DNA of 64,000 nucleotides from Flavobacteriaceae bacterium (GTDB taxonomy: Bacteria > Bacteroidota > Bacteroidia > Flavobacteriales > Flavobacteriaceae), in the NCBI GenBank assembly GCA_016649715.1, contig JAENXC010000008.1, positions 78,435-142,434 on the forward strand, written 5' to 3'. Made by a program: the position numbers and the translations under genes. Below the pieces are notes generated by a model. That model worked only from the letters and a program-made list of their open reading frames with translations. It was not told the DNA's origin and made no database searches. Every line of letters starts with the position of its first letter. Position 1 is the stretch's first letter. Below, piece by piece: positions 8,202 to 16,731 of the stretch.

Positions 8202-8937
8202 GCCGTCCCCGATAAAGCTCCTCCACTTCCACAATCGGTGGTCTGTTTTTGGAAATAACATTGCCCAAGCTCACTATTTTTCCAATGATGGATTGTTGTG
8301 GGTTCACGACCATATTGCCTGTGCTTCTGTGATAAACTTCTAAATTCTGGACTATCAAGTCTTGGGAGAATATTTTACAATCTCCAGCATAAAGTCCAAA
8401 ACTGGCACTGTTAGCACTTCCGTTTAAATAGAATTTTGAAAGACCGTTGGCTACGATTTCCAAATACCCTACTTCCAAATCTAGTTTAAAATCACCATCA
8501 GTGTGATATTGGTCCTCATTTTCCTGATCCTCGGAAAGAAGCGTTAAAGATGGATACCGAAGCACCCCGATACTTTCCACTTCCAAGCCGGTGCTACTGC
8601 GTATTTCGGTTATATTTGGAGAAGTTACATACACCTTTGTCAGCCCATAATCGCGCACCAAATTGCAACGGTTGTTGTTGTAAATTTCAAGTTTATCGCC
8701 CGTGACGACCACCGTTACATCGCTCAAAAGATTTTCTCCAGTTTCCACCACCACTTTCTGTTCAGGGCCCTGCTTTACAAAAAGTTTGGTGCGTTCCCAA
8801 ACGAGGATTTTTGTGAAAGAAGGAACGGGTATTTCAGTCTCAATGATAGTCCCCGCTTCTCGGAAACAGTCCCAACTATTGTCAGTATTGCACCCTGCAA
8901 AAAGAAGAATCGTTACTATATAAACTATATTTTTCAT
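8188..8937 (-). CDS. Head-GIN (DUF2807) domain lipoprotein
   Basis: 249 aa. A lipoprotein signal with lipobox LLFAGC puts the acylated Cys at about residue 16. The rest is a right-handed beta-helix-like DUF2807 ('putative auto-transporter adhesin, head GIN') domain, with short repeated strands such as KLEIYNNNRCNLV, VYVTSPNITEI and LDLEVGYLEIVANG. Probably anchored in the outer membrane; function unknown. Convergent with gldA. Confidence 0.85.
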   Translation of the reverse strand: MKNIVYIVTILLFAGCNTDNSWDCFREAGTIIETEIPVPSFTKILVWERTKLFVKQGPEQKVVVETGENLLSDVTVVVTGDKLEIYNNNRCNLVRDYGLTKVYVTSPNITEIRSSTGLEVESIGVLRYPSLTLLSEDQENEDQYHTDGDFKLDLEVGYLEIVANGLSKFYLNGSANSASFGLYAGDCKIFSQDLIVQNLEVYHRSTGNMVVNPQQSIIGKIVSLGNVISKNRPPIVEVEELYRGRLIFE

Positions 8938-8955
8938 AATATTTCCATTTTCCTA

Positions 8956-8979
8956 TTCCCCTTTGGGGGCTAGGGCTTA
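8956..8979. repeat. CCCC(T/C)AA..GGGGG family repeat, copy 1
   Basis: TTCCCCTTTGGGGGCTAGGGCTTA, read on the minus strand as TAAGCCCTAGCCCCC followed by AAAGGGGAA. It carries the stop codon of the acyloxyacyl hydrolase at its edge. The same family occurs at 11117-11172, 11242-11268, 43752-43776, 49838-49865 and 51909-51933. Confidence 0.75.
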
Positions 8980-10086
8980 TAACCTATATCCCACCCCAAA
9001 TTCCACAGCCTCCGCTTTGGCCCAATGGGCGTGCACGGTTACGGTGGCGAATATTTTATCATCAAAGAAATAACGCTTCAATCCCAAACGGTTGTAAATG
9101 CGATTTTCAAAAGCGTACGGCCAATACACATAATAACCCAATTGTGAAACAAACGCAACCCGATTGAAACGCCATTCATGGCCCACAAAAAGGCCAACGC
9201 GTTTGTAATCTTCATCACCTGAAAGCCCATCTTCAGGGTAGGCAATGGAACGATAATTTATCAATTCCTTCAAAAAAGTGGAAAAGAAAACATCAACTCC
9301 TGCTGTAAGTGAGCTTTTATAATTTAAACGTTTGTCCACAAAAAAAGACAATTCATAAAATGGTTCTTGCCCAAGGCCGTTTACATCGCTTTCGTTGATT
9401 CCTGTTCTAAAAGCTAAGTTGTATTTAAACCGTTCCGCGTGGGTTTTGGAGAGCGAATCTACTTTGTGAATATATTCAGGAAATTTCTTATAATCCAATT
9501 GATAACTCACTCCCGCATTCAGCGCAAAAGTGTTGGTGCTGGTATTTGGCGACTTGAAATTGGCATTACTGTAATGAATAAACGTAAACCCAGCGTGAAT
9601 ACCGAGACCTTTCCAAATATTTTCGCGCACAAAATTTCCCTTCAAAAAAGTGGTGCTCAAAAGATGGGTTCCGTATGCATTGTTGTTATAATTGGTTTCT
9701 TGGTCATACGGAATCACAGAATAGGCAATTCCCTGTCCCACACGTACCATTAAATTTCTGTTTAAAAAATACCAGTTCATGTGCCCATAAACGCTCACCA
9801 CATTTCCCAAATATTCGTTGTGCATATCCTGATAAGCAGCCGTAAAACCCCAATCGGGATAGTTGTAGCGGCGCTCCCATTCATTGAAACCATACGTTTT
9901 TCGGTTATAGGAAAGGAAAAAACCTGCAGGATGCCCCGTTATTAAATGCTCAATATCTGGGTTGTGTTCAAGAATACTTCCGTAGAAAAAATCGGCATCT
10001 AAGGAAACGGGCTTCAATTCCTTTTCCTGTGAAAAGAGTGGAAAACTTAAAAAAATAACTGTGAATACGGAAAGAAGATGCTTCAT
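8977..10086 (-). CDS. Acyloxyacyl hydrolase / PagL-like outer-membrane protein
   Basis: 369 aa. The signal peptide (MKHLLSVFTVIFLSFPLFSQ) is followed by alternating beta strands of an outer-membrane barrel ending VEFGVGYRL. The segment FIHYSNANFKSPNTSTNTFALN resembles the His-x-Ser-Asn-Ala active-site region of lipid A 3-O-deacylase (PagL) relatives, usually annotated as acyloxyacyl hydrolase in Bacteroidetes. Likely acts on lipid A in the outer membrane. Its TAA lies at the edge of a GC-rich repeat, so the last residues may have been altered by the repeat. Confidence 0.8.
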   Translation of the reverse strand: MKHLLSVFTVIFLSFPLFSQEKELKPVSLDADFFYGSILEHNPDIEHLITGHPAGFFLSYNRKTYGFNEWERRYNYPDWGFTAAYQDMHNEYLGNVVSVYGHMNWYFLNRNLMVRVGQGIAYSVIPYDQETNYNNNAYGTHLLSTTFLKGNFVRENIWKGLGIHAGFTFIHYSNANFKSPNTSTNTFALNAGVSYQLDYKKFPEYIHKVDSLSKTHAERFKYNLAFRTGINESDVNGLGQEPFYELSFFVDKRLNYKSSLTAGVDVFFSTFLKELINYRSIAYPEDGLSGDEDYKRVGLFVGHEWRFNRVAFVSQLGYYVYWPYAFENRIYNRLGLKRYFFDDKIFATVTVHAHWAKAEAVEFGVGYRL

Positions 10087-10159
10087 AATTTTTTCAACGC
10101 CGGTAAAGATAAACTAATCTTTAAAAAATGAATAAAAGACGAATATTTTCTTTTCCCAT

Positions 10160-11116
10160 TTAAAAAACCTGCGAAGCTATCTCCTTAATATTGCTGCTCT
10201 TTCCCATAGAATAATAATGAAGAAACGGAACACCAGCTTTTACCAGTTCCTTGCTTTGCTGCACGCACCAATCAATCCCGATTTGCCGAATGGCTTTGTT
10301 ATCCTTGGCTTTCACCACTTCCATAACCAACGCATCGGGCAAATCCACTTTAAACCGGTGCGGAATTAGGTTGAGATGCGACTTTACCGAAAGTGGTTTC
10401 AACCCCGGAATAATGGGGACGGTAATGCCTTCTGCCCTACATTTATCATAAAATTTGAAGAATTTTTCATTGTCAAAAAACATTTGGGTAACGATGTATT
10501 CCGCGCCATTTTTGATTTTCTTTTTAAGGAAATGAATATCGCTTTCACTGCTGGGCGCCTCCATATGTTTTTCGGGATATCCAGCCACACCCACACAAAA
10601 ATCGGTCGGGAATGTATTTTGAAGTTCGTCATCCAAATACCCGCCTTTGTTCAAAGCATTTATTTGCGAAACCAGGTCGCAAGCGTATTTATGTCCATTT
10701 CTTTCAGGAGTGAAATAAATCTCACTTTTCACCGCGTCACCACGGAGGGCCATCACGTTATCAATGCCCAAAAACTGAAGGTCTATCAAAAAGTTTTCGG
10801 TTTCTTCTTTCGTAAATCCACCACAAAGTATGTGCGGCACGGCATCAAGGTGATATTTATTTTGAATTGCAGCACAAATACCAACCGTGCCCGGACGTTT
10901 ACGAACGACTTTCTTTTCAATCAACCCATCCTTTAATTCCTTAAAAACGTACTCTTCGCGGTGATACGTAACGTTTATATAAGGAGGCTGAAACTCCATC
11001 AACGGGTCAATATTATTGAAAATGGCCTGAATGTTTTCACCCTTTAATGGCGGTAAAATCTCAAAGGAAAACTGGGTTTTCCCGTTTCCGTTTTTTATGT
11101 GTTCGGTTACTTTCAT
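10160..11116 (-). CDS. metF: Methylenetetrahydrofolate reductase
   Basis: 318 aa. It opens with FSFEILPPLKGENIQAIFNN, where the Glu is the conserved catalytic residue of MetF, and contains NVMALRGD and PGLKPLS. It reduces 5,10-methylene-THF to 5-methyl-THF, the methyl donor for MetH. It is the last gene of the metH-containing operon. Its ATG is immediately preceded by two copies of the CCCCTAACCCCC repeat, so the upstream spacing is built from repeat sequence. Confidence 0.95.
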   Translation of the reverse strand: MKVTEHIKNGNGKTQFSFEILPPLKGENIQAIFNNIDPLMEFQPPYINVTYHREEYVFKELKDGLIEKKVVRKRPGTVGICAAIQNKYHLDAVPHILCGGFTKEETENFLIDLQFLGIDNVMALRGDAVKSEIYFTPERNGHKYACDLVSQINALNKGGYLDDELQNTFPTDFCVGVAGYPEKHMEAPSSESDIHFLKKKIKNGAEYIVTQMFFDNEKFFKFYDKCRAEGITVPIIPGLKPLSVKSHLNLIPHRFKVDLPDALVMEVVKAKDNKAIRQIGIDWCVQQSKELVKAGVPFLHYYSMGKSSNIKEIASQVF

Positions 11117-11172
11117 AAGCCCCCTAACCCCCGAAGGGGGAACTATGCCCCCTTGCCCCCGAAGGGGGAATG
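11117..11172. repeat. Two tandem copies of the CCCCTAACCCCC..GGGGG repeat
   Basis: AAGCCCCCTAACCCCCGAAG followed by GGGGAACT (11117-11143), then a diverged copy ATGCCCCCTTGCCCCCGAAG plus GGGGAATGG (11144-11172). They separate metF from metH-C. A third copy in opposite orientation lies at 11242-11268. Confidence 0.8.
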
Positions 11173-11241
11173 GATGCGGTTAAACTTTTTGATTTTAAAT
11201 TTCTCATTATTTTATTTTTATTTTTCATTCAGTTTATAAAA

Positions 11242-11268
11242 GTCCCCCTTCGGGGATTTAGGGGCTTA
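11242..11268. repeat. CCCCTAA repeat supplying the metH-C stop codon
   Basis: GTCCCCCTTCGGGGATTTAG followed by GGGCTTA. On the minus strand the last metH codons (N-L-S-P-stop) read CCTAAGCCCCTAA and lie inside the repeat, so the end of metH has probably been replaced or extended by it. Confidence 0.65.
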
Positions 11269-14005
11269 GGTTTGGTCTGAGCCAGTTCGTGGCCTCTTCA
11301 AAATTCATGTTTTTTCGCTTTGCGAAATCTTCAATTTGGTCTTCCTTAATTTTTCCAAGCCCAAAATAGCGCGCTTCGGGATTGGCAAAATAATAGCCCG
11401 AAACCGAAGCCGCTGGCCACATGGCCATATGTTCCGTAAGCTCAACGCCTATGTTTTCCTTAACTTTCAAGACTTCCCAAATGGTCCGTTTCTCCAAATG
11501 GTCCGGACAGGCGGGATAGCCCGGTGCTGGGCGGATACCTTTATATTTCTCTGAAATCAGATCTTCATTAGTCAGGTTTTCTTCGGAAGCATAGCCCCAA
11601 TATTTGGTGCGGACCTCTTTGTGAAGATATTCCGCAAAAGCCTCAGCTAAGCGGTCAGCCAGCGCTTTTACCATTATGGCGTTGTAATCGTCATGCTCTG
11701 CAACATATTTTGCAGCCAATTCGGCAGTTCCAAAACCAGTACTTACACAAAAACAGCCAACGTAATCCTGAATGCCACTTTCCTTTGGTGCAATAAAATC
11801 TGCCAAGGCGATGTTAGGTTTTCCGGCCGCTTTTTGGGATTGTTGACGTAGAGTTCGGAAAATGTGATTTGGGATTTGGGATTCGGGATTTGGGATTTGA
11901 ACCGCAATATCATCATCATCAACTGTATTCGCCTTAAAAACTCCGAAAATCGCTCGAGCGGTCAATAGTTTTTCTGAAATTATCTTTTGAAGTATTTTCA
12001 GCGCATCGGCAAACAATTCCGAAGCTTGTTCGCCCACAATTTTATCGGTTAAAATATTTGGAAACCGACCGTGAAGTTCCCAACTTCTGAAAAATGGGGT
12101 CCAATCCAAATAATCTCGAAGAAGGTTTAAATCGAAATTTTTCAAAACGTGAACACCTAATTGATTTGGTTTAACAATTTCTGAATTTTTCCAATCAATT
12201 TGAAACTTGTTTTTCCGAGCTTCGGAAATTGTCAAATAGGTTTTTACTTTCTGACGTTTCAGGAAATCCTTTCGGAAGGTGTCATATTCTTGCTTAATGT
12301 TTTCTTTATAGGCTTCCGAAGTTTCCTTTTTCAACAAATCGCCAACTACTGTAACTGCTCGTGAAGCATCGTTTATATGAACCACGGCACATTCGTACTG
12401 CGGGTCAATTTTTACAGCAGTGTGAGCCCTACTTGTTGTAGCACCTCCTATCAGCAACGGAACTTTAAAGTTTTGTCGTTGCATTTCCTTCGCCAAAAAA
12501 ACCATTTCGTCCAATGAAGGGGTTATCAATCCACTTAAACCAATAGCGTCCACGTTTTCTTCCTTTGCGGTTGCTATTACTTTTTCCGGCGGAACCATCA
12601 CGCCCAAGTCAATTATTTCATAATTATTACAGGCTAATACAACGCCAACAATGTTTTTTCCGATGTCGTGAACGTCGCCTTTAACGGTTGCCATCAAAAT
12701 TTTTCCAGCGTTTTTTGAATCGCTTATCTGCGGATTTTTTAATTTTTCTTCTTCTATAAAAGGTAAAAGGAACGCCACCGCTTTTTTCATTACTCTTGCA
12801 CTTTTTACCACTTGCGGCAAAAACATTTTTCCGCTTCCGAAAAGGTCGCCAACCACGTTCATTCCGGTCATTAAATGTCCTTCAATAACTTGAATCGGTT
12901 TGGAAACGCTTTGTCTCGCTTCTTCAATATCTTCTATAATGAATTCGTCTATTCCTTTTACCAATGCCCTTGTAATACGATTTTGCAATGGTTCTTCCCG
13001 CCAAGACAAATCAATTTTGCTTTCTTTTGATTTTCCAATGACGGTTTCGGCAAAATCCAGCAAACGCTCTGTTGCATCTTCGCGTCGGTCAAACATTACA
13101 TCTTCCACGCGTTCCAAAAGATCTTTTGAAATATCGTCATACACCTCCAACATCGCGGGATTTACAATGCCCATATTCATGCCAGCTTGGATGGCGTGAT
13201 ACAAAAACACCGAGTGCATCGCTTCGCGAACGGGATCATTTCCACGGAAACTGAAAGAAACATTGCTCACGCCACCGCTCACGCTAACGTGCGGCAAATT
13301 TTTACGAACCCAGCGCGTGGCTTCAATAAAGTCGATTGCGTTCCTACGATGCTCGTCCATTCCTGTGGCAACGGGAAAAATGTTTAAATCGAAAATGATG
13401 TCTTCAGGAGAAAATTTTACTCGATTCACCAAAATATCATAGGAGCGTTTGGCAATTTCAATTCGTCGATCGTAATTATCTGCTTGGCCAGTTTCGTCAA
13501 AAGCCATTACAATTACCGCGGCGCCGTAGCGTTTTATAAGTTTTGCGTGATGGATAAATTCTGCTTCACCTTCTTTTAGACTGATGGAATTCACCACACA
13601 TTTTCCCTGCACCACTTGCAATCCGGCTTCAATGATTTCCCATTTGCTGCTGTCAATCATTATTGGAACTCGTGAAATATCGGGCTCCGCAACAATTAGG
13701 TTTAGAAATTTTACCATCGCCTCTTTCCCATCAATCAAACCGTCGTCCATATTCACGTCTATAATTTGAGCCCCGTTTTCAACTTGCTCACGGGCTACGG
13801 AAAGGGCTTCTTCAAAATTTCTATCTTTTATAAGTCGAAGAAATTTCTTTGAACCCGCCACATTGGTGCGTTCCCCTACGTTTATGAAATTGCTTTCAGG
13901 GGTGATGATTAGAGGCTCTAAGCCTGATAATTTTAGATATTTTTTATTTTTTATTTCAACTTCATTTTCCTCTGCGTTCTCTGTGTCTCTGTGATTTATA
14001 TTCAC
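11258..14005 (-). CDS. metH: Methionine synthase, C-terminal part (pterin, B12 and activation domains)
   Basis: 915 aa. Domains: pterin-binding (about 28-300, starting [20 protein letters not shown]), cobalamin-binding with DVHDIG (near 444-449), and SAM-dependent reactivation with [12 protein letters not shown] (near 825-836). It transfers methyl from methyl-THF via B12 to homocysteine bound by the separate N-terminal protein. Two repeat-derived peptides are visible. HRDTENAEE at residues 5-13 comes from an inverted repeat that also supplies the [13 protein letters not shown] near residues 703-712 is encoded by ATTTGGGATTTGGGATT-type sequence. The ancestral start was probably near [11 protein letters not shown]. 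Confidence 0.93.
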   Translation of the reverse strand: MNINHRDTENAEENEVEIKNKKYLKLSGLEPLIITPESNFINVGERTNVAGSKKFLRLIKDRNFEEALSVAREQVENGAQIIDVNMDDGLIDGKEAMVKFLNLIVAEPDISRVPIMIDSSKWEIIEAGLQVVQGKCVVNSISLKEGEAEFIHHAKLIKRYGAAVIVMAFDETGQADNYDRRIEIAKRSYDILVNRVKFSPEDIIFDLNIFPVATGMDEHRRNAIDFIEATRWVRKNLPHVSVSGGVSNVSFSFRGNDPVREAMHSVFLYHAIQAGMNMGIVNPAMLEVYDDISKDLLERVEDVMFDRREDATERLLDFAETVIGKSKESKIDLSWREEPLQNRITRALVKGIDEFIIEDIEEARQSVSKPIQVIEGHLMTGMNVVGDLFGSGKMFLPQVVKSARVMKKAVAFLLPFIEEEKLKNPQISDSKNAGKILMATVKGDVHDIGKNIVGVVLACNNYEIIDLGVMVPPEKVIATAKEENVDAIGLSGLITPSLDEMVFLAKEMQRQNFKVPLLIGGATTSRAHTAVKIDPQYECAVVHINDASRAVTVVGDLLKKETSEAYKENIKQEYDTFRKDFLKRQKVKTYLTISEARKNKFQIDWKNSEIVKPNQLGVHVLKNFDLNLLRDYLDWTPFFRSWELHGRFPNILTDKIVGEQASELFADALKILQKIISEKLLTARAIFGVFKANTVDDDDIAVQIPNPESQIPNHIFRTLRQQSQKAAGKPNIALADFIAPKESGIQDYVGCFCVSTGFGTAELAAKYVAEHDDYNAIMVKALADRLAEAFAEYLHKEVRTKYWGYASEENLTNEDLISEKYKGIRPAPGYPACPDHLEKRTIWEVLKVKENIGVELTEHMAMWPAASVSGYYFANPEARYFGLGKIKEDQIEDFAKRKNMNFEEATNWLRPNLSP
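11863..11900. repeat. ATTTGGGATTTGGGATTC repeat inside metH-C
   Basis: A tandem array of GATTTGGG/GATTCGGG units lies in frame inside the metH coding sequence and encodes the [10 protein letters not shown] peptide. Related A/T-rich units sit in intergenic sequence near 17628-17665, 17768-17810 and 28900-28955. Confidence 0.7.
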
Positions 14006-14029
14006 ATGGAGGCACAGAGGACACAGAGA
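13978..14029. repeat. Inverted repeat TCTCTGTGTC overlapping the metH-C start
   Basis: The arms TCTCTGTGTCTCTGTG (13978-13993) and CACAGAGGACACAGAGA (14013-14029) are complementary apart from one bulged base. The metH-C ATG (14003-14005) lies in the 19-bp loop, and codons 5-13 (HRDTENAEE) are translated from the first arm. A related fragment (CACAGAGAACACAAAGG) occurs near 30630. Confidence 0.75.
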
Positions 14030-14032
14030 TTT

Positions 14033-14995
14033 CTAGAATGGCAAATTCTTCAAATCCACATTTCCGCCGGAAATAATAATCCCAACTTTTTTATTTTTAA
14101 ATCGTTCCTTTTCGCGAAGCAACGCTGCAAATGCAACGGCGCTGCTGGGTTCAACGATTATTTTCATTCGTTCCCAAATGAGTTTCATTGCTGAAATAAT
14201 TTCGGTTTCTTCAACTCTAATTATTTCTGAAACCAATTCTTTTATTATTGGGAAATTTACATCGCCAAGAAAAGTTTTTAGTCCGTCGGCGATAGTGTTT
14301 GTGGTTTCGTTGAATTCAATTTTTCCACTTTTAAGGCTTCGGAAAGCATCGTCAACTTCAAAAGGTTCGCCGCCGATGGTTTTACAATCTGTGCCGAAAT
14401 ATTTTGCTGAAAGTGAAGTTCCTGCAATTAATCCGCCACCGCCGACGGGCGCGAATACGTAATCCAAATCTGGATGGGATTGCAGTAATTCCGCTGCGGA
14501 AGTTGCATTTCCGAGAATGACATTTCTGTCGTTTGAGGGATGAATAAAAGTAGCACCTGTTTCTTTTTGAATTCGTTCCGCTTCCTGTTCGCGAGCAATT
14601 GGGGTTGATGCAGATTCTGTGATGATTCCACCGTAACCTTTAACCGCATCTTTTTTTACTTGCGGTGCATTTTCTGGCATAACGATATACGCCTTTACTC
14701 CCAAATTTTTCGCCGCCAACGAAAGAGCTTGCGCGAAATTTCCCGAGGAATGGGTTACAACTCCAACCTTTTTCTGCGCTTCGGAAACCTGCCCGTTTGG
14801 CAGGCAGGCTTGCAAAATGGCATTGGTTGCGCCCCGCATTTTAAAGGCACCCATCTTTTGGAAATTCTCGCATTTAAAGAAAACATCCGCGCCAGAAAGT
14901 TCATTTAGATAAGTTGATTTTAGCACGGGCGTATTGTGAACGTAAGGTTTAACACGTTCACAGGCTTCCTCAACTTCTTTTTTTGTGGGAATCAT
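14033..14995 (-). CDS. PLP-dependent threonine/serine dehydratase family enzyme
   Basis: 320 aa, fold-type II PLP enzyme. The cofactor Lys lies in GAFKMRGA (49-56), with the substrate loop SSGNFAQALS, the phosphate-binding GGGGLIAG and a C-terminal IISGGNVDL. Length and motifs fit the short threonine dehydratase / serine racemase / hydroxyaspartate dehydratase group, which lacks a regulatory domain; the exact substrate cannot be told. It sits between the two halves of metH. Its ATG overlaps the metH-N stop (ATGA), so the two are translationally coupled. Residues 64-69 (CLPNGQ) come from a CCTGCC palindrome inserted in frame. Confidence 0.9.
   Translation of the reverse strand: MIPTKKEVEEACERVKPYVHNTPVLKSTYLNELSGADVFFKCENFQKMGAFKMRGATNAILQACLPNGQVSEAQKKVGVVTHSSGNFAQALSLAAKNLGVKAYIVMPENAPQVKKDAVKGYGGIITESASTPIAREQEAERIQKETGATFIHPSNDRNVILGNATSAAELLQSHPDLDYVFAPVGGGGLIAGTSLSAKYFGTDCKTIGGEPFEVDDAFRSLKSGKIEFNETTNTIADGLKTFLGDVNFPIIKELVSEIIRVEETEIISAMKLIWERMKIIVEPSSAVAFAALLREKERFKNKKVGIIISGGNVDLKNLPF
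14788..14804. repeat. 17-bp palindrome CCTGCCCGTTTGGCAGG inside the dehydratase gene
   Basis: Perfect 6-bp arms CCTGCC/GGCAGG with a CGTTT loop, identical to the copy in the OsmC gene at 20689-20705. It is in frame and encodes part of CLPNGQ, in a surface-loop position where family members are usually shorter. Confidence 0.85.
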
Positions 14996-16005
14996 ATTTC
15001 GGCATTTTCAACATTAAAAACAGCACGCGGTTTGTATTGTGAGGCGATTTCAGCAATGGCTTTTATATGTTCGGGCGTGGTGCCGCAACAGCCCCCGATG
15101 ATGTTTACCAACTGTTTGTCCAAATATTCTTTTATCTGTTCCGCCATTTGTGACGGACTTTCATCGTATTCGCCGAACGCGTTTGGCAAGCCAGCATTTG
15201 GATAGGCACTCACGGCAAGATTGGTGCGGTTTGCTATCACTTCAAGATGGGGCGTGAGTTGTTTGGCGCCCAAAGCACAATTGAAACCTACGCTCAACAG
15301 TGGAATATGTGAAATGGAAATCAAAAATGCCTCTGCCGTTTGGCCGGAAAGAGTTCGTCCGGAAGCATCGGTGATTGTTCCACTTATCATTACTGGGATA
15401 TCGAGATTTCGCTCTTCCTTTATTTCATCGATTGCGAAAAGTGCTGCTTTTGCATTTAACGTATCAAAAATAGTTTCCACCAAAAGGATATCCACACCGC
15501 CGTCAATCAATGCTTCGGCCTGTTGTCTGTATGCAATTCGCAATTGTTCAAAAGAAATTGCACGAAAACCTGGATCGTTTACATCGGGGCTCATACTTGC
15601 GGTTTTGTTGGTTGGGCCCATGGCACCAGCTACAAAACGAGGTTTGTTTGGCTCTTTTGAAGTGAATTCATTCGCTATTTTTTTTGCGATTTTGGCAGAT
15701 TCATAATTGAGTTCATAAACCAAATCCTGCATATCGTAATCGGCCATTGCGATGGTGGTGCTGGAAAATGTGTTGGTTTCCACAATATCTGCACCGGCGG
15801 CGAAATACTTTGAATGGATTTCGGCAATTGCCTGAGGCTGCGTAATTGAAAGCAAATCGTTGTTTCCTTTTACAGATTTGTGAAAATCCTTAAACCGTTC
15901 GCCACGAAAATCTTCTTCCGAAAATTTATAGCGTTGCAGCATCGTGCCCATTGCGCCATCGAGGATCAATATTCGGTTTTGAAGTGCTTGTTGTATTTTG
16001 TTCAT
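14992..16005 (-). CDS. metH: Methionine synthase, N-terminal homocysteine-binding domain
   Basis: 337 aa. A homocysteine S-methyltransferase barrel with the zinc-ligand cysteines in GFNCALGA and GGCCGTTP. It starts MNKIQQALQNRILILDGAMG. It binds and activates homocysteine for the B12 protein encoded two genes downstream. MetH is commonly split at this point in Flavobacteriia, but the halves are usually adjacent. Expression is controlled by the SAM-I riboswitch upstream. Confidence 0.93.
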   Translation of the reverse strand: MNKIQQALQNRILILDGAMGTMLQRYKFSEEDFRGERFKDFHKSVKGNNDLLSITQPQAIAEIHSKYFAAGADIVETNTFSSTTIAMADYDMQDLVYELNYESAKIAKKIANEFTSKEPNKPRFVAGAMGPTNKTASMSPDVNDPGFRAISFEQLRIAYRQQAEALIDGGVDILLVETIFDTLNAKAALFAIDEIKEERNLDIPVMISGTITDASGRTLSGQTAEAFLISISHIPLLSVGFNCALGAKQLTPHLEVIANRTNLAVSAYPNAGLPNAFGEYDESPSQMAEQIKEYLDKQLVNIIGGCCGTTPEHIKAIAEIASQYKPRAVFNVENAEI

Positions 16006-16079
16006 TTCTCAATTTTTGATTTTAGTTCAAATCTGCGTGAGGGATGGAGGCTTTGTTTGAGCTCTTTATTTTTTTGAAA

Positions 16080-16138
16080 ATAAAAATAAAAGCGAGTGCC
16101 GAGAGCCCGACCCGTTTTTCGCGGGGCACGCCATAAAA
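16080..16138 (-). terminator. Terminator-like hairpin between the SAM riboswitch and metH
   Basis: On the minus strand a GC-rich block (GCGTGCCCCGCGAAAAACGG, then GTCGGGCTCTCGGCACTCGC) can fold into nested stems, CCCG/CGGG inside GCGTGCC/GGCACTCGC with a bulge. TTTTATTTTTATTTT follows. Its position about 40 nt after the aptamer and 75 nt before the metH ATG suits the expression platform of the riboswitch. Confidence 0.55.
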
Positions 16139-16178
16139 AAAATATATCAAGAAAAGGTGAAGGAAAAACCTGTTTTTT

Positions 16179-16286
16179 GTTATCTATTCCCAAATTGATT
16201 TAAGGATAGAATGTAGCACCTTCCCCGAAAGTTCGGGAGGTTGCTAAGGCGTCAAAGGGTCTATTCCCTCGGCCTTTCTTGATAAC
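16179..16286 (-). promoter_or_regulatory. SAM-I (S-box) riboswitch upstream of the metH operon
   Basis: The minus strand shows the S-box core in order: P1 strand GTTATC, AAGAAAGGCCGAGGGAATAG, ACCCT, GACGCCTTAGCAACCTCC, a short P3/P4 hairpin (CCCGAACTTTCGGG), GGTGCTACATTCTA, and the closing P1 strand GATAAC. It binds S-adenosylmethionine and lowers expression of the downstream genes when SAM is plentiful. A near-identical second copy is at 21706-21822. Confidence 0.93.
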
Positions 16287-16312
16287 TTTTTCATTGTGTG
16301 AATGAACTGCTG

Positions 16313-16342
16313 CAAAGTAAGGGGATAAAATTGTCAATACAA
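16313..16342 (-). promoter_or_regulatory. Promoter for the metH operon
   Basis: Minus strand: TTG (16340-16342), a 19-bp spacer, then TTACTTTG (16313-16320), which matches TAnnTTTG at all but one position. It lies just upstream of the riboswitch, so the transcript would begin close to the aptamer. Confidence 0.5.
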
Positions 16343-16424
16343 AATTATACTGCCCTAAATATTGCGGAACTAATAAATTTTTATGTTTTGGATTGATTTC
16401 GAAGAAACAGAGGAACCAGCTGAT

Positions 16425-16601
16425 TTATTGGGGTTTTACCTTTCCGGTTTTTTTGTCAAAACCATACGGACAGTGGCGGCAACCGCTTTGGCAGCAGTAA
16501 CCACGCTTTAAATGGTATTGCTCTGTAAAACATTTATAGCCTTCGGGAGTGAGGTAATAATCGCCTTCTTCCTCTTCAATTTTTTTCTTTGGGAAAAGCA
16601 T
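16425..16601 (-). CDS. Small Cys-rich DUF5522-like protein
   Basis: 58 aa, reading MLFPKKKIEEEEGDYYLTPE then GYKCFTEQYHLKRGYCCQSG, CRHCPYGFDKKTGKVKPQ. The Cys cluster (YCCQSGCRHCPYGF) is a recognisable conserved core of short Bacteroidetes proteins. The clustered Cys and His suggest metal binding; function unknown. Convergent neighbours are absent, and it reads away from era. Confidence 0.75.
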   Translation of the reverse strand: MLFPKKKIEEEEGDYYLTPEGYKCFTEQYHLKRGYCCQSGCRHCPYGFDKKTGKVKPQ

Positions 16602-16731
16602 GTTGCAAAAGTAGGGATTTCGGCATTAAAATTTTCACGACCAAACAAAATGGGTTAATTTGGGTTTTGCGGTTCAAATACAGTTAGTTCGCCTAAATTA
16701 ACCGTAATTTTACAACTTCAATTTCAAGCAA

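Noticed and set aside
14033..14995. Calling the dehydratase specifically threonine deaminase IlvA
   Set aside because: It lacks the C-terminal regulatory domain and has no ilv neighbours; serine racemase-like and hydroxyaspartate dehydratase activities are equally possible.
16080..16138. GC-rich block as a mobile repeat
   Set aside because: It could be an interspersed element, but only one copy is in the window and its position and T-tail fit a riboswitch terminator better.
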